Source of the DNA: an uncultured Myxococcales bacterium
Lineage (GTDB): Bacteria > Myxococcota_A > UBA9042
Assembly: GCA_903896545.1 (NCBI GenBank)
Contig: CAITYF010000099.1
Location: forward strand, 1 to 60,560
Length of the DNA stretch: 60,560 nt
Direction: 5' to 3'
The number at the start of each line of letters is the position of its first letter. The stretch's first letter is position 1. The notes below the pieces were generated by a model, which saw only the letters and a program-made list of their open reading frames with translations, did no database searches and had not been told where the DNA came from. Position numbers and translations under genes: made by a program. Positions 16,918 to 32,039 of this stretch are shown one piece after another.

Positions 16918-19900
16918 ATGCACAAGCTCATCATCACCTCGCGTTTTCTGGTCCTGACGCTCGCGCTTTCAGCGTTCAACGCGTGTCAGGATTCGCCGCA
17001 ACTGGGCCTCGCCAACACCGATCGGAGCCAGCCGGGGCCGGTCATCGTGTGGGATCCGCTGCGGCGTCCTCAGGCGGAGCTGCCGTTCCCGAACGATCTG
17101 GCGCTCAAGATGCTGGCCGACGGATCGCTGCGCTTGAACGCGTCCAAGGACGGCGACACGCAAATCGACGACTCCAATCGCCTGCACTTGACGGAGCTGG
17201 ACGGCTTCTCCGGCCTCTCGCCCATCACGGTCGCGTTTGACGGCCCGTTGGACGTGTCGACGGTGACGGACGACTCCGTTTTTGTCATCAACGTGGATCC
17301 GAAGTCCAAGCGCTACGGCGAGCGGATTCCTCTGGATAACGGCCGCGGCTGGTTCCCGCACCAGGCCGACACGCGTCGCTATTTCCCGCGCGATCCGCTG
17401 GCAAACTACGACAGCTTCGTGCTGCCGCCCGACAACATGGTCGACATCAACGGCGACGGCACGCCGGACAAGTGGGTCTACCACTACGAGGTGTCCACGC
17501 ACACGCTGGACATTCGCCCGCTGATTCCCATGGCAACCGGCTCGCGGTACGCCGTCATCTTGACCAAGAAGTTGAAGGGCTGGGACAAGAACGGCCGATA
17601 TGGGCCGATCCAGTCGCCGTTTGACATCATCAACCACGACAGCCAAACGGCCGATCTCAAGCTCGCGCTGCCGACGCTGGAGAAGAACAAGATTAAGGTG
17701 GATGACATCGCCTTTGGCTGGACGCTCTCGACGGGCGACTTGTCGCACACGTTCCGCAACTTGCGCGATGGCCTGTACGGCAGCGGTCCGTTCAGTTGGT
17801 TAAACGACCAGTTCCCCGCGAAGTTCACCGAAGTGGACCGGATGGACATCGCATTTGACGGCAATATCGAGACATATCCGGCGGATAACCCGTACCCGTC
17901 GGTGCCGTGGGATCACCAGTTCGTGCTGCAAGGCGAGTTCATCAAGCGCATCGTTGGCCTGATCAACGCAGTACAGCCGGGCGTGGCCGACGGTTTTGAC
18001 TACGGCGATTACGTGGTTTTTGGCGAGATGGAAACGCCGGATCTGCGCAATACGCCCGACAAAGTGTGGGTCCTCGATCAGGTCGCGGGCAAAGTCGCCC
18101 AGCAGCAGACGGACGGCTCGGTGCTGATGGTGCAGGAAGCGCGCCACGAGAAGGTGCCGTTTATGCTCGTCGTTCCCAAGACGACGGAATTCCACAAGCC
18201 GCCGTTCCCGGTTCTTGTCTACGCGCACGCGACGGGCACGAGCCGCATCGAGGCGCTTCTGATGTCCGATCGTCTGGCACAGGCCGGCATCGCGACGTTC
18301 TCGATCGACGCGGTGGGTCACGGACCCGTGCTGGCGGACCCGCTGAAGTTCCTCGCCGCGAAGGGCGGGCAGTACGTGCCGCTGGTGCGGACGATGTTGG
18401 GTCAACTGATCTTCCCGAACGCCGAAGTCGATTTCCCGGAGTCGATGTCGGACACCGAAGTCGTCAAGAAGATGCTGGGCAACGGCTTTGTCAAACAACT
18501 CGCGGTCAAAGGTCGCGCGTTTGATGACGACGGCGACTGCCAGATCACCAACGGCGAAGGCTACTACTCGCCCAACGCGTTCCGCCTGCGCGATTCCATG
18601 CGCCAGACGACGCTTGACTATATCGTCGCGGTCCGGCTGTTGCACTCGTTGACCCAGAGCGCCGTGCCCAAGGCGATCGCGGACCCCGCGCATGCGCCTG
18701 AAAAGGACCTGATGCCGAATCTGCTCGCCGGCGACTTCAACTGCGACGGTGTGCTGGATATCGGCGGCGAGTTCATGGTCGGGACGGACGGCAAGCCCTT
18801 CAAGTCGGGCAAAAAGAACGACGACGGTTCCGAGCGCATGCAGCCGCAGCCGTATTTCATGATGGGTATTTCGCTGGGCGGCGTGCACACCGCGCTGACT
18901 GCGCCGCTGGAGCCGTACATCGTGGCTGTGGCGCCTGACGTGCCGGGCGCCGGTCTGGCGGACATTTTCATCCGCACGCACTTGGGGCAGATCGCAGAGC
19001 CGCTGATGCAGAAGATCGGCGGCGTGATGGTCGTCGGCTGCCCGATGGGACCGGACAAGAACGGCAACAACTTCGCGCGACTTTCGCTGAACAACGACTC
19101 GGACAACTGCAGCCTGCAGACTTTCAGCACGTTCCGCGACTGGAACCACGGCGGCGAGTGCGTCGACACGGCGGTAGACGTCAGCGTCACGTACCCGGTT
19201 GTGCTGGAAGGCGGCGATCCCGTGCACAAGGGCGAGATTCTGGCGCCGATCGGTGCAACCGTACGCGTCCACGATCTGACTGCGGGTACCCAGGTGGAGA
19301 CGAAGGTGGCGAGCGACGGCGGCTTTGCTGTCGCGATCGGCTCAGACATCGGCGACATCATCTCGGTCGACGTCATGGGCGAATCCGGCAACGTTGTCAG
19401 CCACGCGCGGCTGAAGTCGCCGTATGAGGGCCTCGGCAAGACGCGCAACACGCCGGACTTCCGCCGGTTCGTACAGCTCGCAGCCAACGTGCTGGAGGGC
19501 GCGGACGCGATCACGGTCGCCGATCGCGTTCTTCTCGATCCTGCGCAGGGTCGTCAGCCGGAGTGGCCCGTGACCAACATGCTGATGATGCTGTCCGTCG
19601 GCGATAGCACGGTGGTTTTCGCTCAAGGTCTGGCGCTCGCGCGCTCGATCGGGCTTTTTGGCCGCGACAAGGACTTCGCCAAAGCCGTGGCCGATCCATT
19701 CGCCGCGCAGGTGGACTTCGCCGCGCCGTATCGCGTGTGGACCGAGCAAGTGATCGACCTGGGCATTCTTGTCAGCAAGGATGTGCCGCCACCGCTCCTG
19801 AACCCCTTGAAGCCCGAAGGCGGCAAGGGCACGGGGTTGTGCAACATCATCCCGTCGCAGATCACGGCCGCCGGTCCGTTGGGCAAGGCGCTGTCGGCGC

Positions 19901-20145
19901 TGTGCTTGGCCGACGTGCACGGACACCACGAATACATCGCGACCGTCGACAAGAACGACAGCTTCCCGCACTTCGACGGCTACACCGGCACGTACACGCA
20001 GTACCACCGCAACTTGATCGCTACCTACCTGCACTCACTCGCTACCAAGGTCAGTGAAGATCCGTGCTGGGGCGACGTCAAATGCGTGACCGATCACAAC
20101 CTCCGCGCCGAATGGGACTTGCCGCTGGGTCAAACGCTGCCGTAG
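16918..20145 (+). CDS. Large lipoprotein with alpha/beta-hydrolase fold
   Basis: The 1075-residue product begins with a lipoprotein signal (lipobox FNAC, Cys23), with GGAGGA four bases before ATG 16918. An N-terminal region of strand-rich, Ig-like character contains DINGDGTPD. It is followed by a hydrolase region: YAHATGTSRIEALLMSDRL, then SIDAVGHGP, and a nucleophile elbow GISLGG with Ser652. DDDGDCQIT and DFNCDGVLD are EF-hand-like Ca-binding loops inserted in the hydrolase part. The C-terminal HGHHEYI segment could carry the catalytic His. An esterase, lipase or peptidase on the outer membrane is the likely activity. It is probably in one operon with the barrel protein. Confidence 0.75.
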   Translation: MHKLIITSRFLVLTLALSAFNACQDSPQLGLANTDRSQPGPVIVWDPLRRPQAELPFPNDLALKMLADGSLRLNASKDGDTQIDDSNRLHLTELDGFSGLSPITVAFDGPLDVSTVTDDSVFVINVDPKSKRYGERIPLDNGRGWFPHQADTRRYFPRDPLANYDSFVLPPDNMVDINGDGTPDKWVYHYEVSTHTLDIRPLIPMATGSRYAVILTKKLKGWDKNGRYGPIQSPFDIINHDSQTADLKLALPTLEKNKIKVDDIAFGWTLSTGDLSHTFRNLRDGLYGSGPFSWLNDQFPAKFTEVDRMDIAFDGNIETYPADNPYPSVPWDHQFVLQGEFIKRIVGLINAVQPGVADGFDYGDYVVFGEMETPDLRNTPDKVWVLDQVAGKVAQQQTDGSVLMVQEARHEKVPFMLVVPKTTEFHKPPFPVLVYAHATGTSRIEALLMSDRLAQAGIATFSIDAVGHGPVLADPLKFLAAKGGQYVPLVRTMLGQLIFPNAEVDFPESMSDTEVVKKMLGNGFVKQLAVKGRAFDDDGDCQITNGEGYYSPNAFRLRDSMRQTTLDYIVAVRLLHSLTQSAVPKAIADPAHAPEKDLMPNLLAGDFNCDGVLDIGGEFMVGTDGKPFKSGKKNDDGSERMQPQPYFMMGISLGGVHTALTAPLEPYIVAVAPDVPGAGLADIFIRTHLGQIAEPLMQKIGGVMVVGCPMGPDKNGNNFARLSLNNDSDNCSLQTFSTFRDWNHGGECVDTAVDVSVTYPVVLEGGDPVHKGEILAPIGATVRVHDLTAGTQVETKVASDGGFAVAIGSDIGDIISVDVMGESGNVVSHARLKSPYEGLGKTRNTPDFRRFVQLAANVLEGADAITVADRVLLDPAQGRQPEWPVTNMLMMLSVGDSTVVFAQGLALARSIGLFGRDKDFAKAVADPFAAQVDFAAPYRVWTEQVIDLGILVSKDVPPPLLNPLKPEGGKGTGLCNIIPSQITAAGPLGKALSALCLADVHGHHEYIATVDKNDSFPHFDGYTGTYTQYHRNLIATYLHSLATKVSEDPCWGDVKCVTDHNLRAEWDLPLGQTLP

Positions 20146-20169
20146 TTCGGGATTCGCGTGTCGATTTGC

Positions 20170-20198
20170 TTGAAGATTCCGCCGAGGAGGGCTACCCT
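20170..20198 (+). promoter_or_regulatory. Putative promoter of the protein kinase gene
   Basis: TTGAAG (20170-20175), 17-base spacer, TACCCT (20193-20198), 45 bases before ATG 20243. Confidence 0.5.
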
Positions 20199-20242
20199 AT
20201 TGCGGGAGAACCCGATCCGACCGTTGGGTCGAAAGCAAAACG

Positions 20243-21871
20243 ATGGCTGACGACACACGATATTGCCCAAGTTGCGGCGACAAGACCGACGCCGAGTTTT
20301 GCCCAAAAGACGGCGTGGCAACGCTCGCGCGCAAGAAACTCGACGTTGACGCCACGCAGGTGCACGAGGGCGACGTTGTCGACGGCCGCTATCGCGTAAC
20401 CGGCGTGCTCGGTCGCGGCGGTTTTGGCGCTGTGTACTCCGCCGAACACACGGGCACCCAACAGAAGATCGCGCTCAAGATGATGCTGCCCGGCGCGGGC
20501 GCAGACGACGCTGAAGTCCGCCGTTTCTATCGTGAAGCGCAGGTCACGGCGAACTTGAAGCACCAGAACACGGTCCGCGTGTTCGACGTTGGCCAGACCA
20601 AGGAAGGCGCGCTCTACATCGCGATGGAGTTGCTCCACGGTCCGACGCTGGAAAAGGTCCTGAAGGACCGCTCCAACGAAGGCCAGGTGATGTCGGAGAT
20701 CGAAGTCGTCAAGATGAGCATCCCGATTCTGAAGGCGCTGCAGGAAGCGCACGGTCAGAAGCTGGTGCACCGCGATCTGAAGCCGGCGAACATCATGCTG
20801 GCCGATTCGGGCGACGACGAACCGATCGTGAAAGTGCTCGACTTCGGCATCGCGCGCGCGCAGGACTCGTCGCTGACGGGCGCGGGCACGGCGTTGGGCA
20901 CGCCCGCGTACATGAGCCCGGAGCAGTGCCAGGGCGGTGAATTGGACGGTCGTTCGGATTTGTACTCGCTCGCGGTCATCATGTACCGCTGCGTGTGCGG
21001 ACAGCCGCCGTTCAATGATCGCAATCCGCTGACGATCATGTTCAATCACGCGCAGGCGGCGGTGCCGTCGATCCCGGATAACTCGAAGACGCCGGTGAGC
21101 GAAGCGTTTGTGCACATCGTCAATCGCGCGCTGGCCAAGTCGCGGGACGAACGTTTCTCCTCGGCGCGTGACATGCGCGCGGCGCTGGAGCGTCTGGTCG
21201 GTAATTCGACGGGCGAAATGAACGCGCTGTACGACGGTACGGGTCCTGGCTACGTGCCGGGTCAGCCAACGCCGCTCAGCACGCGCACGGTGTCGGTCAA
21301 TAACCGCACGGCGAACTACGACGTCAACAGCGAAACGATCGCGGCGACTGGCGTGGGTGCAGCGCTCGCGGGTGGCTACGGACAAACGGGCGCGCAACAA
21401 GCGCTGCCAAAGAAGAATACCGGCCTCTTCATCGGCGTGGGCATCGCTGTCGCAGCGGCAGTTGCGGGCGTGGGCATCGCGATGTCGGGCGGCAAAGCTC
21501 CTCCGGAAGAACCAAAGGCGGCGGCCGCGGCTGCTCCCGATCCGGCCAAGGCGGCGCAAGACGTAGCTGCCAAGGAAGAGGCCGACAAAGCCGCTGCTGC
21601 CAAAGCGGAAGTCGAGAAAAACGCTGCCGTGCGCGCGGAAGCGGAACGTCTGAATGCGGCGCGGGCGGAAGGCGCCAAGGCCGAAGTCGACAAGGCTGCG
21701 GCGGCGAAGGCCGAAGCTGACAAGGCCGCGGCAGAAAAGGCTGCGGCCGAGAAGGCCGACAAGCAAGAGGCCGCGCGGTCCAAGCCCAAGGCGTCTGGCG
21801 GCGGCCACAAAGCGTCGAGCGGCGGTGGCAAGGCGAGTGGCGGCGGCGGGACAGTCTTTATTCCGGAATAG
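20243..21871 (+). CDS. Membrane Ser/Thr protein kinase with N-terminal zinc-ribbon
   Basis: The 542-residue product starts with a zinc-ribbon-like CPSCG (Cys8, Cys11) and FCPKDG (Cys20). The kinase domain (about 49-315) shows GRGGFG at 57-62, Lys79 in IALKMM, HRDLKPAN at 176-183 with catalytic Asp178, DFG at 200-202 and GTPAYMSPEQ. It should phosphorylate Ser/Thr on target proteins. A single transmembrane helix follows (about 393-415), then a periplasmic Ala/Lys/Glu-rich, probably helical stretch, and a Gly/Ser/Lys-rich tail. This is the common Myxococcota architecture. The extracytoplasmic tail has no recognised sensor domain. The start follows a weak ribosome site. Confidence 0.92.
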   Translation: MADDTRYCPSCGDKTDAEFCPKDGVATLARKKLDVDATQVHEGDVVDGRYRVTGVLGRGGFGAVYSAEHTGTQQKIALKMMLPGAGADDAEVRRFYREAQVTANLKHQNTVRVFDVGQTKEGALYIAMELLHGPTLEKVLKDRSNEGQVMSEIEVVKMSIPILKALQEAHGQKLVHRDLKPANIMLADSGDDEPIVKVLDFGIARAQDSSLTGAGTALGTPAYMSPEQCQGGELDGRSDLYSLAVIMYRCVCGQPPFNDRNPLTIMFNHAQAAVPSIPDNSKTPVSEAFVHIVNRALAKSRDERFSSARDMRAALERLVGNSTGEMNALYDGTGPGYVPGQPTPLSTRTVSVNNRTANYDVNSETIAATGVGAALAGGYGQTGAQQALPKKNTGLFIGVGIAVAAAVAGVGIAMSGGKAPPEEPKAAAAAAPDPAKAAQDVAAKEEADKAAAAKAEVEKNAAVRAEAERLNAARAEGAKAEVDKAAAAKAEADKAAAEKAAAEKADKQEAARSKPKASGGGHKASSGGGKASGGGGTVFIPE

Positions 21872-21929
21872 CCAAGCGCAGTTTTTTCCACGGTTGCGCG
21901 CTGATCGCACGCCAATCCGTCCCAGCAAC

Positions 21930-21958
21930 TTGCCGCAACTGCCTAGCCCCTGTTACCT
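21930..21958 (+). promoter_or_regulatory. Putative mreB promoter
   Basis: TTGCCG (21930-21935), 17-base spacer, TTACCT (21953-21958), about 75 bases upstream of the MreB start. Confidence 0.4.
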
Positions 21959-22033
21959 TCGCGTCCGGTCGCGCAAGCCTTTGCGCTGGTTCCGCGCCCC
22001 GCGGACGGTGTTCGCGACCTGGAGATGGTGCCT

Positions 22034-23065
<1,032 letters not shown>

Positions 23066-23206
23066 CCCGATGCGTCGGCCGCGGTGATCGCGCGCGCATC
23101 GAAATCGCCGTTCGGTCGAAATTCTGACGCAAAAACAGCAACGCGACCGCCGCGGGGGAACGGCGATCGTGTTGCGAAGACTTCAAATGGCAATCAGACC
23201 GGCGAT

Positions 23207-23665
23207 TTACGCGATCGGATCGTCATTGGTCGTGTACAGCTCGGCGTGCTTGGACTGGCGCGCGGCCATCGTGACGACGGTGCTCGGCACAGCCTTCACG
23301 GTCTTGTCCAGGTGCTTCGCGAGCGAGCGAACCGCAACGGTGTGCGACGCCGGCGTGGCCGAATGACCCTGACCGTTGTTCACGAGGAACAGGTCAAAAT
23401 CGCGGCTGGACGCGACGGACTGCCGACCAGAGCCACGGCGGCACGCTTCCACGTTCAGGCGTTCGCCCGTGGTGGCGTGAACGAGCGTGATCGGAACGGC
23501 ACCCTTGCTGACGGCACCGATCGAGTCGACGACCCAGTTGTCGTTGCCGGCGGCAACGGACGAGGAGGACGCGGCGTTGACCGAACGGCCAGCAGCGCTG
23601 ACGACGGCCGCACCGGCGACCGAAGTGCCCACGAGGGCAATGAAATCGCGACGAGAAAAAGACAT
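23207..23665 (-). CDS. Small Tat-exported protein of unknown function
   Basis: The 152-residue product has a clear twin-arginine signal, SFSRRDFIALVG, followed by a hydrophobic Ala/Val/Gly stretch and a likely cleavage near VNAASSSS. The mature part is about 115 residues with one Cys (EACRRGSG) and a polar C-terminus, and no domain I recognise. Tat export implies folding or cofactor loading in the cytoplasm. It is transcribed alone from the minus strand, from a good promoter at 23697-23726. Confidence 0.75.
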   Translation of the reverse strand: MSFSRRDFIALVGTSVAGAAVVSAAGRSVNAASSSSVAAGNDNWVVDSIGAVSKGAVPITLVHATTGERLNVEACRRGSGRQSVASSRDFDLFLVNNGQGHSATPASHTVAVRSLAKHLDKTVKAVPSTVVTMAARQSKHAELYTTNDDPIA

Positions 23666-23696
23666 GGTGACACCCCCAGAGGAAAACCCAGCACAC

Positions 23697-23726
23697 AGTC
23701 TAGGGACAGGTACCGTGGTCTGTCAA
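23697..23726 (-). promoter_or_regulatory. Sigma70-type promoter of the Tat-exported protein
   Basis: On the minus strand TTGACA (23726-23721), 18-base spacer, TAGACT (23702-23697), about 30 bases before the ATG at 23665. Confidence 0.6.
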
Positions 23727-23767
23727 ACGCTTTTGCCGTTTGCTGCACGATCGGCGACATCGTCACG

Positions 23768-23796
23768 TTTGCAGGAAGTGATTCGTGGGCTACGCT
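23768..23796 (+). promoter_or_regulatory. Putative promoter of the methyltransferase gene
   Basis: TTTGCA (23768-23773), 17-base spacer, TACGCT (23791-23796). A transcript from here would begin after the alternative start at 23785, supporting ATG 23827. Confidence 0.4.
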
Positions 23797-23826
23797 CGAC
23801 GGCTGCACGTGGAGTTCCATGCCCGT

Positions 23827-25173
23827 ATGAGCCATTCGCCGCCTCTACCACCGCCACCTGCGCTGCGCTGGATCGCGTGCGCGAATCGCGCGTTAGCGAC
23901 GCCGGTGTGGTTGCAACAGCAGCGCGCGGCGGGCGCGAAGGTGATCGTGTCGCCGTGGCGGCTCGGGCAAAACGACCTCAACGCGCTGGACGCCTGGGCG
24001 CGACAAGTGCGCGCGCTCCAGGTGGTCGCTGCGGTCGCGGTGCCCGTGCCGGCTGCCCACGATCTGCCTCTCGCGGATCTGGACGCGCTGGGACCACTGC
24101 TTGTCGTTCTGGTGCCTGAATCAGCGGACGATCTGACGCACTGGCCGCACCTGCGCGCGTTTCTGGCGCAGACCCGGTACGCCAAGCTGCGCTGGACGTC
24201 GCTGGGCGTGCCGCGCTGCCACGCCGATCCGTGGCTGCCCGACGTCCTGCTCGCACCGGCGCAACAGCGGGCGATGCAGCCAGGCTGCGAGACCTGCGGC
24301 GCGCGAGAGACGTGTCCGCGGCCGTTGCCACAGCAAAACGTGACGGCGCTGCCGGTGGCGGTGAGCAACCAGTTTGATCTGACCGACGCGCCGCCCGATC
24401 GTGCGCTGCTTCACCTGCAAGCGAAGCCGGAACGCCATTTCGCGCTGCAGCAACCGCACTCGGCTGTTGTGGACGAGGCGTTGGCGCGTGGGCAACTTTA
24501 TCTGGACCGGTCGGACAAAGCGCGACTGGATGATTTTGCCGCGGATCTGGCGCTGCTGATTCCCGCTGGCGCGAACGCGTGGCGCTTGGCCGATGCGCAG
24601 CCGTTCGCCGCGGAAGAATCTCTGCTGCTCGGTCACTTGCGGACGTTGCGCGGTGTGGTGGTCGACGTCGGCGCAGGACCCATCCGCTACGTGCAAGAGC
24701 TCGCACAGGCGCAGTCGGCAGGATCGTTGCGTTACCTGGCGGTCGAACCCGATCTCGCCGCTCTGGAGCGCACGGTGACGGTGTTGCCTGACGCGCTTTG
24801 TTTGCAAGGAACCGGCGAGCATCTGCCAGTCCAGACCGCAAGCGCCGACACCGTGTTGATGCTGCGCTCGTTCAACCACCTCCGCGACGTACCGCAGGCG
24901 ATGCGCGAAGTGGCGCGTGTGTTGAAGCCAGGCGGCGCGTTTCTGGCATGCGACAACGTCGCCTTCGGTCTTTGCCGGTCGCCGGAACAACTGGCGCGCG
25001 CCCACGCGATTCCGGTCACCGAGACGCCGTTCGAGCACTACCGCAACGCCGACGCCCCGGACGCCGCTGTCGCGCTGCACGCGGCAGTTCCAGACGGGTT
25101 CCGCGTGGATGTACTCCAAGGGGTCGGTCCCGGCACATCCAACCAGTGGTTCCTACACGCCACCCGCTTGTGA
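23827..25173 (+). CDS. Class I SAM-dependent methyltransferase with Cys-cluster N-terminal domain
   Basis: The C-terminal part (about 270-448) is a methyltransferase-11-type domain. VVDVGAGPIRY is motif I, followed by LAVEPD, an LMLRSFNHLRDV segment and EVARVLKPGGAFLA. The N-terminal 270 residues have an unrecognised alpha/beta pattern with a Cys cluster CETCGARETC around residue 158. This looks like the SPASM-type Cys region of a radical SAM protein, but without any CxxxCxxC site. Substrate unknown. ATG 23827 is preferred to 23785, which lies upstream of the predicted transcription start. Transcribed alone, before the giant MopE-like gene. Confidence 0.75.
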   Translation: MSHSPPLPPPPALRWIACANRALATPVWLQQQRAAGAKVIVSPWRLGQNDLNALDAWARQVRALQVVAAVAVPVPAAHDLPLADLDALGPLLVVLVPESADDLTHWPHLRAFLAQTRYAKLRWTSLGVPRCHADPWLPDVLLAPAQQRAMQPGCETCGARETCPRPLPQQNVTALPVAVSNQFDLTDAPPDRALLHLQAKPERHFALQQPHSAVVDEALARGQLYLDRSDKARLDDFAADLALLIPAGANAWRLADAQPFAAEESLLLGHLRTLRGVVVDVGAGPIRYVQELAQAQSAGSLRYLAVEPDLAALERTVTVLPDALCLQGTGEHLPVQTASADTVLMLRSFNHLRDVPQAMREVARVLKPGGAFLACDNVAFGLCRSPEQLARAHAIPVTETPFEHYRNADAPDAAVALHAAVPDGFRVDVLQGVGPGTSNQWFLHATRL

Positions 25174-25188
25174 TCGGCCAGCCGTCGC

Positions 25189-25217
25189 TTGAACACGGCG
25201 GAGGGTCACGATACCCT
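25189..25217 (+). promoter_or_regulatory. Putative promoter of the MopE-like gene
   Basis: TTGAAC (25189-25194), 17-base spacer, TACCCT (25212-25217), 41 bases before ATG 25258. Same pattern as the kinase promoter. Confidence 0.5.
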
Positions 25218-25257
25218 AGAAGGTTTGTAAGCGCTGTCTTCGCGCTGGACCACGTGG

Positions 25258-31065
<5,808 letters not shown>

Positions 31066-31073
31066 CCGAGTCG

Positions 31074-32012
31074 CTACTTGCGGTGATCGACCAGCGACCG
31101 CAGGAAATGCTCGCCCGCCCGATAGCTCGACCGCACCAGCGGCCCTGACGCGCAATACAGAAAGCCCAATTCCATCGCCCGATCGTGCCAGCGCGCAAAA
31201 GCCTCGGGCGTGATGAACGAGACCACTTCCAAGTGCCAAGGCGACGGCCGCAGGTACTGCCCCAACGTCACCGCGTCCACGTCGTGGGCACGGAGATCCT
31301 GCAGCGTCTGCTCGATTTCCTCGTCCGTCTCGGATAGCCCCAGCATAATCGACGTCTTCGTCACGACTTCTGGCCGATGCTGCTTGGCGAATTTCAGCAC
31401 GTCCAGACTCTGCTGGTACGTCGCGCGGCGGTCGCGTACGGACGGCGTCAAGCGCGCGACTGTTTCCACATTGTGGGCAAAAACGTCGGGAGCGCCGTCG
31501 AGCACGGCCGCGATCTGCTCCGGCTTGCCTTGGAAATCTGGCGTCAGCACTTCCACAAGCGTCTTCGGGCTCGCCGCTTTGATCGCCTGAATCGTCGCAG
31601 CGAAGTGCGCGGCGCCGCCGTCTTCCAGATCATCGCGGTTCACGCTGGTCAGCACGACGTAGTCGAGTCCCATCAACTGGACTTGCTCAGCCGACTTCCG
31701 CGGCTCATCGGCATCCAGTTCCGGAGGCTTCGGGCTATTCTTCACCGCGCAGAAACGACAGGTCCGCGTGCACGCCTCGCCCATCAGCATCAGCGTCGCG
31801 GTGCCTGCATTCCAGCACTCGCCGATGTTGGGGCACTGCGCTTCTTCGCACACCGTGTGCAGCTTGCGGTTGCGCAGCCGGGTCTTGATGTCCGCGTACC
31901 GTTCGCCGCCCGGCAAGGTCGCCTTCAACCACTGCGGCAGGCGGGGGCGCTCCACGCCGCGTTCACGATCACGCTCCCGCAGGAGCGAGGTCTTTTCAGG
32001 GGAAATGCGCAC
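31074..32012 (-). CDS. lipA: Lipoyl synthase LipA
   Basis: The 312-residue product is a radical SAM enzyme that inserts two sulfurs into octanoyl-lipoyl domains. The auxiliary cluster ligands are C55-x4-C60-x5-C66 and the radical SAM cluster is C81-TRT-C85-RF-C88. The C-terminal RSSYRAG supplies the Ser ligand of the auxiliary cluster. VLTSVNRDDLEDGGA and the length are typical. The gene starts 27 bases after the Kelch-like lipoprotein gene on the same strand, so it may be read from that transcript. No lipB is nearby. Confidence 0.96.
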   Translation of the reverse strand: MRISPEKTSLLRERDRERGVERPRLPQWLKATLPGGERYADIKTRLRNRKLHTVCEEAQCPNIGECWNAGTATLMLMGEACTRTCRFCAVKNSPKPPELDADEPRKSAEQVQLMGLDYVVLTSVNRDDLEDGGAAHFAATIQAIKAASPKTLVEVLTPDFQGKPEQIAAVLDGAPDVFAHNVETVARLTPSVRDRRATYQQSLDVLKFAKQHRPEVVTKTSIMLGLSETDEEIEQTLQDLRAHDVDAVTLGQYLRPSPWHLEVVSFITPEAFARWHDRAMELGFLYCASGPLVRSSYRAGEHFLRSLVDHRK

Positions 32013-32039
32013 GAGAAGACTCCGCGTGAACGCTTGGCG

